Assembly (NCBI GenBank): GCA_034620365.1
Contig: JAQGEQ010000263.1
Coordinates: 496,001-560,000 of the forward strand
Direction: 5' to 3'
DNA length: 64,000 nucleotides
DNA from: Pegea sp. RAD2-039
Lineage: Eukaryota > Chordata > Thaliacea > Salpida > Salpidae
The notes under the pieces are model-generated. The model made no database searches. It had not been told where the DNA came from and worked only from the letters and a program-made list of their open reading frames with translations. A program made the translations under genes and the position numbers. Positions 17,701 to 30,168 of this stretch are shown here, piece by piece; the stretch's first letter is position 1; each line of letters begins with the position of its first letter.

Positions 17701-18076
17701 AAGAACTTGGTAGCCATCAAAAGTATAAATCACTTAAATCATTTACCTGATGAATTAATTGAATGTGAATACTCAACAGGAGTTGCTTCAATAGATAGTT
17801 TCTCACCTAAACAGAAAACTATTTAACATCTAATAGTCTTAAATAATATCAAAATAAATTTTTAAAATAACTAATGAAAAGATTTTAAAAAGTTAAAATA
17901 TCACTTATAAATAAAAACACTTTCAAAAAGCTGGTTTTAGTAAAAAATTTTTAAATGATTTACAGTTTGTTACCTTTATTTGGTCTAAAAAAGTTAATAA
18001 CAGAATTAAAAATTGTTGTTCTAGAATTCCCACTTTCTTCTGGTAAAGGTTTAAAGAAAGTTATAGAAGAATTCAT
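5767..18076 (-). CDS. PIKFYVE: PIKfyve, 1-phosphatidylinositol 3-phosphate 5-kinase (Fab1 family)
   Basis: This lipid kinase makes PI(3,5)P2 on endosomes and lysosomes. Forty-three exons on the minus strand join in frame to about 2,134 aa. High-to-low ranges: 17974-18076, 17747-17806, 17291-17421, 16988-17083, 16638-16827, 16159-16271, 16060-16112, 15937-16000, 15744-15886, 15555-15696, 15243-15506, 15045-15184, 14884-14990, 14718-14835, 14489-14666, 14274-14441, 14073-14225, 13861-14023, 13593-13816, 13427-13544, 13231-13372, 13042-13183, 12939-12988, 12758-12881, 12573-12705, 12265-12523, 12047-12214, 11816-11995, 11653-11765, 11441-11600, 8505-8664, 8198-8454, 7849-8147, 7664-7789, 7553-7609, 7395-7498, 7127-7340, 6928-7076, 6672-6878, 6491-6619, 6256-6441, 6014-6134, 5767-5963. 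Domains: FYVE finger (about 140-205; WMPD, RRHHCRICG), DEP (about 290-365; STGIELVEWL), TCP-1-like (about 575-870; GITLVINVKE, KLGTCGSF), the CCVSPWVV/FLERYCF region (about 1190-1400), and the C-terminal lipid kinase (about 1810-2134; GGKSGSSF, DDRFIFKEM, YDLKGS, IIDYSLLVG, PTVVSP). The start is the ATG at 18076, whose exon matches the family N-terminus. The 8147/8198 junction is the least certain. Confidence 0.95.
8668..11425. repeat. 2.7-kb minisatellite filling a PIKfyve intron
   Basis: A tandem array of about 15-20-nt units, typically GATGAAGATCAAGTGAA, with GATGAG, GAAGAT and shorter variants interspersed; roughly 150 units by length. It occupies almost the whole intron between exons 11441-11600 and 8505-8664. 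The other PIKfyve introns are mostly about 50 nt, with a few longer ones at the 5' end of the gene. The array has stops in every frame and is not coding. On the sense (minus) strand the unit is pyrimidine-rich and resembles the intron's own 3' end (CTTCATCATCTTCTTCATCAG), which suggests expansion of the splice-acceptor tract. Confidence 0.95.
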
Positions 18077-20011
18077 GATAGAGACAGAAAGTTATCGATT
18101 CAATTTAAAAACTAACTATAAAAAAAAGATCAATTATTAGTAACATGTCTATACAACTAATAAATAATAAAAGATTGTTTAAAAATCAGATTGTTCATAT
18201 TTTAAATGATAACATATGCAAGAAAAACGATGATGCAATTTTATTTTATAATAAAGTTCTATATATGGAAATAGATTACAACAATTAGATAACTTATTTT
18301 CTAACATATTGGATATATTTGTTGAAAATATGAAAAAGTTCATAGTTAAACTGATACAAAAACATAAACTATTAATGTTTAGAGTATTGATAGTAACTGC
18401 AAAAGGAACCAATAGATAAATACCTTATACAAAAGATCTTTTAAAAGTATCAAGAAGAAATATAATGAAGACTAGAATAAGATTAGAATATTTAAAACAA
18501 GATATGAAAACTAATATACACAGATAAAGCTTTACAAGCATAGCTTAGACTACTACTAAAAGTTTACAAATATATCTATAAAAACAAATGAGTTTTTTAT
18601 AAAATTATAAATTAGTTATAAGCAATATCTTATTTATTTTCATAAAAAACAAACAATTTGTTTACAAACTTGTTTTACTACTTTAAAATTAAAAAGGAAA
18701 ATACTTTTAGTAAATTAAACTTAACAAATTGGATTACTTAAAGAGTTTGTTTTACTATTATAACTTAATTTTCAACTAAAACATGCATAGTGAGGTTAAA
18801 CAATAACACCCTAAATAATTTTGTAAATAATATTAGAGTTCAAAATCTTTTGTAATGTACGTTTATGGGTTTTAAGCAACTTGAAACGCTACAGAGATTA
18901 TTAACTTCCGTTTTTCAGCAAAGTAAAAACTTTTTTATTTAATTCTGTTTAAAAGTTATTTAAAAAAAAATGTATTATGAAATTTACTTTTGAAAAGCTT
19001 GAGATGACATTAAAATTGTAATAAACCAATATACCTAATAACTTAGTGCTTCTAAACATCAAAATGGTTATCAATATAAAATTATTGAAATTCTAAAATA
19101 CTTTCAAATAAATAGTTTAATCTTAATACTTCTAAAAAAAGTTTTTTTTGTCAGTATATTTGATAATAACAATTTTAAATATTAAATATTACTCTTTAAA
19201 AATTCAAATTAACTAAAAAAATGTTCTTGAATTTTATCAATTAAAGATATAATCCTTAAAGATCTAATGATTTGTCAAAGCTTTTTTAGTTTTCTGTTAA
19301 CTTTTTAGACATTATACAAAATACAATATATACATATATATATAATAATAAGGTTGATGAGAATAAATAATTACCAAAGCATGACATACTCAAACAAACT
19401 TTCTTAGTAAACTTGTTGCTACTTTTATATTAACTCCTTGATTAATTTTATATTAATCAGAATAACTAATTACTAAAGTAAGATAATTATACTGGTTTTA
19501 TTCTGAATTAATTTTGAATTAAATTGACGAAATATAGCAAGCTCCTTTATAATACTTGGAGTTTTCAAACGCGCCTATAAGAGCTTCTACAGACTTTTAA
19601 AAGTGTTTCAAAAGTTGACAAAATCGCATATTTTCTTCAAAAAAAGTGAAATCACCAAATGAAGAATTTATTTGTTTTGTATTGTTCTTTGCTTTTTTAC
19701 GATATTATCAAATTAGTACGAAACGACATTATTTGGTAGTCATAGATCACATCAATAAGTATCTTCATCTTTAATGATTCGTTACACAAATTGTTGACAA
19801 ATTTAATAATTTCTCAGATCAAAAGCTACCTTACGGAGTTGTGCGGCACATGTATCTGTTTTATCAAAAATCTTTACCTAACATAACTTAAAAACAGCAA
19901 AATATAAAGAACAGGAATAAAATTAAAAAAATTATTTAGAGAAATGCAAGAAGATAATAAAAATATTATTTTATTTACATAAATTAAAATTAAATAAATT
20001 AAAATATGAAA
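18077..20011. other. AT-rich intergenic region between PIKfyve and TANGO2
   Basis: This region contains the PIKfyve promoter side and the TANGO2 3' side. A 3' splice-like TATAG on the minus strand (18116-18120) sits 39 nt before the PIKfyve ATG. TTTATT at about 19972-19977 gives a minus-strand AATAAA close to the TANGO2 stop. I see no other gene; long A/T runs dominate. Confidence 0.5.
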
Positions 20012-20830
20012 CTAAATTGGTTGAATTTGAAAATTGAAACTATTTCCAATCCATTCTGAGTTACTATCTAATCTATTTCTTTCTTTAAAGTGGACCACAT
20101 TTTCATCATCTACAACCACAACTGTTTGAGTTCTGGTACCATACATCTGTGGACCAGAAATACAAACTGAACAATATTTTTTCAAAAAATCTTCAGAAAA
20201 ACTCAAACCACTTTGCTTTTTAATTTCTTCATCAGGATATAAACAAGTTGTATCTGATAACAGTTTTTCAAAAAGATCATCCATCATTACAAGATGACTT
20301 TTATTATTTGCTAACAAATCCGTAAAGATCTTTTTTCCATGACTTTTTTTCTTCCATATTGTTTCTAATGTTGTACAAGCAAACACATAAACTCCATCTT
20401 GTAGGTTTTTAGATGAATAATTTTCACTTCTACCATGATAACTTGCATCTATTTTATCACCATGAACATAACCTCCAACAAAATTAAACAAACGATAATC
20501 TTTCCCTAATAGTTTTGTTTCAATATAATTTAAAGGATCGATTGATGATTGTAAATAATCTTTTACTATAACACCTCTAGAAAGTTTTGTTCCAGGTTCA
20601 GAATCTTCTACTAATATATTTGTTAAAAATGCAAACTTTCCACTTTTATTAACACCAAGCCAAGTACCACCTTCTACATTTATTTGCATATCCAAACCAC
20701 ATAATATACCATCTGGTTGGATACTTGCTGGCTTAGTTGGTCTGTTATAATACTCATCTCTATTAGCTGCAATTATAAGTTTATATTTTGCTGCTGGAGT
20801 AGAATCTATTTTCATAAATATTATACACAT
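20012..20830 (-). CDS. TANGO2: TANGO2 (NRDE family) protein, intronless
   Basis: This single-exon gene encodes 272 aa, close to the usual family length. The N-terminus MCIIF, followed by a short loop and IIAANRDEYYNRP, is the hallmark of the NRDE/TANGO2 family, whose Cys2 would be the nucleophile if the protein works as an Ntn-type hydrolase. Further family blocks are GGTWLGVNKSGKFAFLTN (about 54-71), the Tyr-Gly-Arg-Ser turn, and YGTRTQTVVVVD near the C-terminus. TANGO2 proteins are linked to ER-Golgi organisation, haem or acyl-CoA handling and mitochondria, but the biochemical reaction is unsettled. There is no intron, unlike most neighbours. A likely 3' splice signal ends at 20847, 16 nt upstream of the ATG, so a 5' UTR intron or a trans-splice site is possible. 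Confidence 0.95.
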   Translation of the reverse strand: MCIIFMKIDSTPAAKYKLIIAANRDEYYNRPTKPASIQPDGILCGLDMQINVEGGTWLGVNKSGKFAFLTNILVEDSEPGTKLSRGVIVKDYLQSSIDPLNYIETKLLGKDYRLFNFVGGYVHGDKIDASYHGRSENYSSKNLQDGVYVFACTTLETIWKKKSHGKKIFTDLLANNKSHLVMMDDLFEKLLSDTTCLYPDEEIKKQSGLSFSEDFLKKYCSVCISGPQMYGTRTQTVVVVDDENVVHFKERNRLDSNSEWIGNSFNFQIQPI

Positions 20831-21925
20831 TGCTTATATATCATGTCTGATATAAAATACTTTTTTATACAGGGCTTAACTTTTTCTATTTTTGGTAAAA
20901 ATAATGAAGTTTTAATGTTAATATTTCTCCAAATAAGTTTATAGATGTATTTTATTACAAATTTATCATAAAAATATTTCAAATATTTTAGAAAAACTTT
21001 TTTAAATAATAAATTACAAATAATAATCGACTTAAATGTTAGAGAAATATATTTTTCTAAATTATACTTCAAAATAGAAATGATAGAATGTCCTAGTTAT
21101 TAAATCATGAAAAATACCCCATTAAATAGTTAAACTTATTTAATCTGCAGAATTATAAAAGTCCTTATAGAACAACTTAAAGAACTATAAAAATCCTAAA
21201 ACTAATGAAAGTTAAATATAAATTATCCTTTAATTAACTAACAAATAATATATTTTCATTTATTTTGGTCTAGCGTAAATGCAAAAGTATCAATAAAAAG
21301 GTTGATACATGAACTACTACTTTGTTTGGAAATTTTCAGGGTTATCCCCTAAGCTGATTATTTAAGAGATAGGTTTAAAATTTCCAGATGATACAATATA
21401 TCGATAAAATAGTAATATCATTAGTATATATAGTTTATGCTTTAAAGCAACCTTATTTTACAGCAACACTAAGTAAAATATTGTTTCGTCTTTTTAACTC
21501 GCTGAATTGTACTTGTCAATCTTGCCGTAACTATAAACTTCTAGATTTTGTGAAAAATGTTGGTTTGCTATGTCTAATATTTTATAGTTCTGTTATTCTT
21601 TTTACAGTCATTTCTTTCACAGATTATAAGTTTAGTTGAAATTTCATTAAACAGTTTTTACTTTTATAACAAGAAAAAGTTAAGAAAGATAGAACTAAAA
21701 GGATAACTTCATATTTAACAAGCAAAGAACCATAAAAAGTATTTTAAGAATTTTCACCGCAGTAAATGAAAAGTGTAATTTCAACTTTTATTATTTTATC
21801 GAATGTGTAAACGAATTCACTTGTTTTAAATCTAGGTAAATTTTTACACATTAAAACATTAAATAAAATTGTGCAACAAATTTGTAATTGGAAACATTGA
21901 AAGTGGCAGTGAGAAAATGGAAAGG
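20831..21925. other. Intergenic region between TANGO2 and CSB
   Basis: AT-rich. An 83-codon ORF at 21388-21639 (+) has a hydrophobic C-terminal half and a Cys cluster (CTCQSC), but no recognisable homology, and it sits between two minus-strand genes; I do not call it. TTTATT near 21788 gives a minus-strand AATAAA about 135 nt past the CSB stop. Confidence 0.45.
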
Positions 21926-24900
21926 TCACATGACAATATGTTCATATTTTAATTTCCATTTATGTGTGCCATTTTCTAAAATAATTTTTTCACAAACTCT
22001 ATTTACTAAGGCTTTAAAAATTGGAGTTTGTTTCAAGGGTAGAATTGGTTTAAATCTTTTAATTAATTCATCTGTTGTAGCTGTAGCATTCTGTAGATTA
22101 CAAAATTAGTTTAGAAACACTTTGATCAGGATTTCACTTACTAAAGATTGGTTTTTGAAATAATCAATTATCTTTTTCAGTAAATCTTTATCTTCATCTG
22201 AACCAACTCCTAAAACAAAACTTGAAGTCAGCAACAAAAATCTTTTATCAACAAATTTACCAGGATCAAGAACTGGAAGTGATTCTGTAGTATCTTCTTC
22301 TTCTGCATCTTCTTCGTCTTCACTGCTTGATTCACCAACAGCTGCATTTCTCTTCCGAATCTCCATAAGAATAGAAGATGAAGAGCAGGTCTTAGCATCT
22401 TTGTTCCCTGTAAAATATCTTAATAATATTTGAATTGATCTGGGAAACAGGACACCTTTTAAAAGTGAAAGAGTCGCATCCTCATCTTCATCTTCTTTCT
22501 TCAACTCTGCCATGATTTGCTGCTTGCTCTTCTGATTACCAAACCTACACAAGCAGCACCTTAATCAAACGCCTCAACTACCACGCCACTCACAAATTCC
22601 TCGGCCTCTGCTTCAGAGGATTTTTGTAGAACTTCCTCGAGTCTTTCATGTTCTTCACCGCCGATTTAGCGACGCGATCTGCTTCGTTCTCGACAATTAC
22701 GTAATCAGTATAATTAGAACTACTCAAAATGACGTCATGTTTCATCACAGTAGTGACACCTGCCAATAAAATCTGTCACGTGACCTGATTCAGTCGTCCA
22801 ATCACACTACCTTTCTTAAACAACTTTGATAGAACATAATCGCTGTTTCTCGCGTCGGGAGTTGGCTTGTATTTCGACTTTCTCACCACATTCACCACTT
22901 CACAACCATCTACATCTGTACTACAGTGACGTCAAAATCACGTCATCAACCATCCAATCAGCTGACCGCATTTGTTGGCATGGTTACGACGAAACTTTTC
23001 CATCGCTCGTTGTAATGAGATCTTCAGCTTGTCGTTGCTACTCGTTTTTGACGTCATCGCTTCTCGGCGCGCTTTTTTCTGCTTGCGATGAATCTTTCGG
23101 ATGTCAACTTCCGATCCAGTCCCAGAAAAAAGAGCAGAAGTCTCTGTCTTGCTCAGAGCATCCAAATCCTGATCCTTGAGTGTGAAGAGCTCCCGAAGAT
23201 CACTTTGCTTGAAGAATCTGCTCTGACGAGGATCTTTTAAGACCCGATCCGACATCAATTGCTTAAAGATTTGTCTGGAAGTAAAAGATCAGGAAGATCA
23301 AAATGGAAGAAGAGGAGGATCTTACCGATGATAGATCTTCTCTTCTATTGATCCAGTGGTGATGAGGCGATAGATGTTGACAGGTTTATCTTGACCGATC
23401 CTCCAAGCTCGCTCTTGAGCTTGTGCATCCGTGCTTGGATTCCAATCCGGATCAAAGATGACCACTCTAAAGATCCCAGCATCTTTCAAAGATTCATCAA
23501 GATCATGTCTCACCTGTCTGCTCCTGTAAGATTAACTCCTAATCCTCCTACTCGAGTTGTGAGAAGAAAAATGAAGATGGAGGCATCCTGGAAGATGAAG
23601 GAGTTAGATTTGAAGTGATGATGTAGATGAGACCTGATTGAAACGGTCAACAAGTTTGTGACGTTCTGAGATACTAGTTTGTCCGTGCATCTCTACAAAA
23701 GAGTAATTCTTCAACTTTAAAAACTTCTCTAAGATCTTCAACATCTAAAGAACAAAAGTGGATCAGATGATGAATCATTTGGAGTTGAAAGACCTTTCTG
23801 CTTTGAGTAAAGAGCAAGACTTTATGAGCATCTTTCTTCCAGCTTTTTAGTAATGAATCAACAACACACATCTTTCCTGACCGTTTCCAAAACCCAAAAC
23901 TTCTCTCATCATCTAGATCAGGAACAGGATCTCCCACCATCAGTTTATGTCCTCCAGTGTGAAGATCAGGATGATTACAGATCTTTCTCAGTGTCAGTAA
24001 TCCTACAAGAACCTATAAGCAGAAAGATCAGCTCAAAAGTCCCTGGATGTTGATGAGATGAACCTTTGCATCTTTGCCATGAAGAACAGCTCTAATAGCT
24101 TCAGAGTTCAAATACTCTTTATAGATCTTCACTTGATGCTCACTAAGCATACAAAAGAGAACTTGATCTTTCTTCTGAGGAAGATTCAAATGGGTCTGCA
24201 CATCCCCCTTCAATCTTCTCAACAAATAAGGATTAATTGTGTCCCGGAGCAGAACAGCACACTTGTACCCCGTCTCCACCTTCAACACAAATCTGATGAC
24301 CAAATATGGAAATTATTCGCGACTACCTCTGTCTCAGAAGCATTCAAATATCCTCCTTGAATTATCGGGACAGATAATTGCTCCATAAAAGTGGTCATGG
24401 TCCCCAACTTGCCGGGGTACACGAAATCAAACAAGGACCAGAGTTCTCGTAAGTTATTTTGGATTGGTGAACCAGACAGCAAGATCCGGTGACACGTTTG
24501 AACCATCTTTAGGGAGCGGGTCACCGCTGACTCAGGATTTCTAATCTTGTGTCCTTCATCAAGGATGACATAATGCCACGGACAATCCATGAGTAGAGAT
24601 GAAGATAAACGCACGCGATCGTATGAAGTAATCAAAATACCATTGCTTTTCACCATACTGTAAATTAGATTAGCCTGCAAATGGTTTCAGATGGTTTAAA
24701 TGGTGTTTTTGATGGTTTATGGTTACCCGTTCTCCACTGTGACTCCCTGATTGGTGTAAGATAGCGACGCGAACGTTCGGGAGCCATTTATGTATCTCAC
24801 TAACCCATTGTTGCATCAACGTAGCTGGTGTAACTACCATAACAGGGCCAAGTCCATTGTAACTGGAATATATTCTGATATCAAATCTGTTTTTATATAT

Positions 24901-26530
24901 TCCATTTCTTACCTGTAAAAATCACATTTTTCTTTAAGACCTGAATGACGTAATGCAGCGAGAAATGAAATGATTTGAACGGTTTTTCCCAACCCCATCT
25001 CATCACCTAGTACACCTCCAACGCGTTGTTGATGTAGCTCCCACAACCACTTAACTCCTATTCGTTGATATCTGTGAGGGTATAGGTGAGGTATTCCTGA
25101 CTTTTTACAATCTAGAAACTTATTAACTTGTAGAGTTTGTTCCAAATTCTTCCAGGAACTCTTAATCTATCCAAACATTTATCTTCAGGCTCCACATACC
25201 CATTTGCTATTTCTTCAATTTGTTTTTCTCTAAATTGTTTTATTCTTTTTTTGTAGTTTTCTGGTTTTCCATCATCTGCAACCTTTTTCCTGATAAAATT
25301 GAAGATATTAAGATCAATAAACTTGATTTTAATGTTGAATTATTTATTAGGCGAAAAATTAAAATTATATTGAGAAAAACTTACTTCGTTTTTTGATTTA
25401 TTTTTTTACTTTTTGAACTTTTAGCGGGTTCTTCCTCTGACAGACTATCAAGGTCGAAGCCTACCAAAAAATCAAAAGTTAGTAAAACTTGTCTGACTTA
25501 AAAAAATCTGACTTTTAGGTGAATAATCGCTGTCATTATTTACAGGCTTCTTTTCAGGATTAGTTTTTATGAGTTTTTTTCTTTGTTTTTTGGGTTCAAT
25601 TAGCTTCAAGCGTTTCAACTCGGCATCTTCATCAGCATCAACAAGTTTTCTTTTCTTTAAGTTTATAGATGAAGTGGAAGGAGGTGCTACTGTCGGTTGA
25701 CGATTAGTAGATGTTAAAGACAATCCAAAAGCATCATCAAAAGAAAAAGACTTTTTTGATTTTGATAATTTTGATTTAGCAGAATCAAATGGTGTGGCAA
25801 GACCTTTTTTAACAAGATCTTCTTGATCTTGTATGGATGTAGATGGTGAAACTTGACTCAGTTCTATAAATAAAAGACTTTAATCAGATTAAAATGATAT
25901 TTTTAGGATTTTAGTTTACTTAAAACAGAGAATAATTCAGTTTATAAAAATATAAAAATTTTTGTAATAGTTTTGTTTCAAACCTTTTATTTGGAACTCA
26001 AATTTTTTTCTGTTTTTAAACTCTTGTTGTAATTGTCTTTCAAAATTCTTTTTTTCATCATTAAAACGATTAAGGAGTCTTTCATTTGCACCTGATTGAG
26101 GCTTGTCTTGAAATTTGACTATTGATAGTTCTTTGCCTTTAATTTTTATTTGTAAAGCACTGCATAAAAATATATTTTTTAAATATAGAGAAACTTTCTA
26201 TTTAATAGCTTCAAACATATGTTTAATAATTTTGATTGCGGATAATAGTGTTTACAAACAGCAAATTTAAATAAAACTTTTGACAACCTTATGATTTTGT
26301 CACACCGAGATATTTTATTTTGATAAAATTCTTTTTCTTGAGCTTTCAGTTGATTGTCAAGATTTTTCTTGATGCCTAAAAAATCATCCATGAAAATTAT
26401 TGATAAAAACTTTTAATTAGAATTTTTGAAATGTAAATATAAATTGCTTACTCTGTTCTAATTCATTTTTATCAACCACACTACTAATTCCATTAATATT
26501 TGCAAATGTTTCGATATTAGATTGATTCAT
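21926..26530 (-). CDS. ERCC6: CSB/ERCC6 (Rad26) SNF2-family DNA-dependent ATPase
   Basis: This is the remodelling ATPase of transcription-coupled nucleotide excision repair; it acts on stalled RNA polymerase II in the nucleus. Twenty exons join in frame to 1,144 aa: 26452-26530, 26288-26375, 25984-26159, 25513-25863, 25385-25460, 25128-25289, 24913-25071, 24727-24862, 24327-24674, 24064-24279, 23794-24012, 23634-23744, 23514-23587, 23326-23466, 22967-23274, 22811-22915, 22594-22759, 22456-22544, 22142-22407, 21926-22090. A lysine-rich, partly acidic N-terminus comes first. Walker A is GDEMGLGKT (Lys340) and the DEGH box is at 448-451. Further motifs are [67 protein letters not shown], then [21 protein letters not shown]-terminal region resembles the CSB ubiquitin-binding end. 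It is shorter than human CSB (about 1,493 aa), mainly outside the helicase core. The 5' exons are AT-rich, whereas about 22.6-24.7 kb is richer in GC. Confidence 0.95.
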
Positions 26531-29500
26531 TTTAGAAAAGAGTTTGCAGAAATAAAAAAAAAGTTGCAACAGTATAATAACTTCTATGCAAAAAACTGTT
26601 TAAGAAATAAAATGTTTAATTGAAAGATTTATCTTATAGTAACTATATCAAAAAAACTTTTTAAAGAATTATAGAGCTAACTTCCTTAGTAATCTAACAA
26701 GTTCCATTCTATATTCTATACAGTTATACACAAACTTATAGCTTCTATTTAGACAACTCAAGCTAGCTACTAACAAATGCTTTAATCTCTCAATAAATAA
26801 ACCTTCAAACTGAACAACAATAAATGTTCTTATGTCAGATCATTAAAGACTTGCTTATCTTAAAGATTAATTAGTATTTTTATAAGATTATATTAAAGGT
26901 ATTTTTTGGAATTTCATAATTATCCATAAATAAATTTAAACTATTATCATAATTTTACCAGCTTTAAATAATCAGAAAATAAAACTGATGAGAACTTGTT
27001 GTATTAGAGAGTATAAAAAACTTGATTCCTTCCTTGAAAGTAATCAGCAGTAAGAATTATTTCGACAATTAATTGTAGTAAAAGCTGAATTAGAGAAATC
27101 AGTAAATAGGTAAACGGTAAGAAATTAGGGAAAGCACCAGTGTCGAAAGCCTACACTATTGTAAGTTAACTTATTTAATGGGTATGTTGCAATACTTTAT
27201 TATTAATTCAAAATCTTTTACCGATTGAATACTTATCTATAATGAATTATCAAAAAATATTTTTCAGTTAGCACTAGATATTCATAATATAAAAATGCAA
27301 AATTTGATTTTTTCAAATTTTGATACAAACTTACATTATATTAAAACAGAAATACTGTTTTCTAAAGTTAACCAATAATAATATTCAAGTTCATTGCGTG
27401 TAAGCTTTGTAACTCTTTTCAAAGAAGTATATAAAGTCTCTCTATATATATATAATATAAGTTTCTATACAAAGACTCTATAAAGTGAAATACATGGCGT
27501 CGCGTTGCTAAAATCAGATAATTTTGTTGAGCCTTTACCGACTAACGCAGAGTTATTAAGGACAGTCCCTAATACTTGATCAAATATTTTCAAATTATTA
27601 TGCTCTACTGGTTTGACTATATTTATTGTTTTAAACTATACAAAATACAGTTCAATATTTGTGTGCACTGTTGATGAGTATATCTTGTATTTTAGAATAT
27701 TTTAAAGTTTCAAAATCATTTAATTTCCTTTATTTACGTAATTATTTTGAAATAAATCAGCAGTTGATAATTTTATTTTAAATAAATAATAGTAATTTTA
27801 AACAAATTAGTAGTTTTATTTTAACGAATAAAATCTTCATTTATATATTATCATCAGTGGATTACGCGAGATTCAAACTTTTTGTTTTGTTTTGACATCT
27901 ATCACAAAGCTAGAAATTGGCCGCTACAGATATAGTATATGAAATTACGATTTTTAATGTAAAATATCTAGATGAAAGTTCTATATGAAAAACTGTGTTA
28001 TTTTATTCTAGTTAACTGTTATATCATTATTTTCGTATAAGATATAGTTATGTTATTTCTAAAACCAATATCATTTCACAGATTTTAAATTTTCTGTGTT
28101 TATAACCACGATTACTGTACTTGTTTTTGTATTTCTTGTAAATTTGTTCCAGCAAATTTTTATGATAATTCAAATTAACGAAAGTTGTCGTTTAAATTTT
28201 CAACTTAGTACAATTTTATTTATCAACTTTTCAAGTTTTATTATAACTTTTTAAAGAATTGACGTGTAATCTCAAAATATTTATTTAGTTTGAATTATTT
28301 TTATGGTACCCTCTTATCGACCTTGCTTTGGTTTTCAAGCATTCCATTTACTTCACTATCGCAATATAAATTATGGAAATCAGTACTTTGCCCTAGGTTC
28401 AAAGTCACCGTAATTTTTTACCAAATAAAATAATTTTGGTTTTGTTTAATTATAGTTGACATAAATTTTAGCGTCTTTTTTTTACTTATACTTTTTAGTT
28501 ATTGTTGCATTGGCTTCATAAACTTAGTTTAATAACTTTGATGATTTTGATTTATTTAATGGGTTTTAAAATTCGTAAAATCTCAGATAATATAAAAACT
28601 TTAATGAATAAACTTATAGAAAAATTTTAATCTTTAATACTATTGTTTTTTTTTTATTTTAAGTAAGTTTCAACTTGCTACTTTTGCTTTACAATTTTTA
28701 ATTTGATAATTCTAATTTAAATGAATTTGAAATAAAATAAAGTCTTCAATGCTTTATATTTATATGGGGGGTTATATATACTTTGCTATTATTTATTTTT
28801 TTGTTTATTTTAGTATACAAGTTCTCAAGACTTTGACTTAGTTCATATATTCTTTTATATACTATTTATATAAATTCAGTTTCAATATTATGCTTTTAAT
28901 TTTGGTCCTCCTATAATTTATGTGTTTTTATTATTTTATATAAATTTATAACTTTTTTATGATAGTTTTTTTTACCTTATAATTTATATGTTGCCTTTAA
29001 TTTTACTCAAATAAAAATAATAAATTGAAAACGGTTATATATGTATATATTTGTATACATGAAATAATTCAAAAATAAGAATAAACCTTTTAATTTTGTT
29101 GAATATTAAAATACTACCTTTTTAATTATTTAATTTACTTTTTAATTTGTTTCTATATTTTATATTATTTTTAGTATTTCTTCACTTTTGTTCATTGTTA
29201 TTTTAAAATAAAATTATATGTCTTATATAGTTTCATAAAATAAAATTGTTAGTTTACTTTTTTTAACTATAATTAATTTGATATATTAATACAATCTCTA
29301 AAATTATGTTGAGGCTAATTAATTATAATTATTATTTAGCTATAATTTTAAATATCTTAAAACTTATAGATATATATTTTTTAATTATTTTAACAGATTT
29401 TTTCTTTGCTTATTTGAATTTAGAACTTTTTTTACTAATAAACAGTTTTTACAGTTTATTTAGCTTATAAAATTATGATTTTTCTTTATTCAATGTTTTA

Positions 29501-30168
29501 GTTAATGTTTTTGTTATTTGTATTTTGACTTTTTTATGTTTTTCATCTATTAATTGCTTACTCTTAATATATGTAAGAATGATAGTTATATGACTTAATG
29601 TAACTGCTTTATGAATATGCTACTTATCATTTTATGCTGCTTTTTTAATGAGTAACTTTTATGATTTACTTTTATATCTTGATTCATAAAAAATTTAGGT
29701 TTATAATGTTGTTTATACTGTTTCTTTAACAGTACATATTTTAAACTCAGTGGTTTTATTTCAAACTTGATATAAATTTGTACTGCTTATATTTTTATTT
29801 TATGTAATTTTTTTTAGTTGTATAATTATTTATATAATTTTTAAATGTCAATTTATCTTACAGTTAAATTTTGTGATTTTTAAGATATTCTTTATGTTAT
29901 AAAGTGTATGGTTATGGTTATAGTTTATGCATAAATAAAAATTAGTAACATTTGTATCTAGTTATAAAATGTCTTAAATATAAATTAATAAAGAAATTTC
30001 AATGTAATCATTATTGTATGATCATATACTTATATAAAACTAAAAATATAATTATGGTATTATAACAATTTATAAGTTATTATAAAAACTTTTTAATAAA
30101 TTATATTTTTTTTTTTTTTTGAAAAGTAACTTATACTTTACTGGTGTTTTCCTTACTAACCAAGTAAA
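26531..30168. other. AT-rich intergenic region between CSB and citrate synthase
   Basis: The two flanking genes are divergently transcribed, so both promoters should lie here. The sequence is extremely A/T-rich with no ORF worth calling. A short, less AT-rich island near 27490-27570 stands out but has no codon structure. A T-run at 30106-30120 and a pyrimidine-rich stretch with TTACTAAC precede the citrate synthase ATG. Confidence 0.5.

Noticed and set aside
21388..21639. 83-codon ORF between TANGO2 and CSB
   Set aside because: Unknown sequence in AT-rich DNA with no signal peptide start, splice partners or family match.
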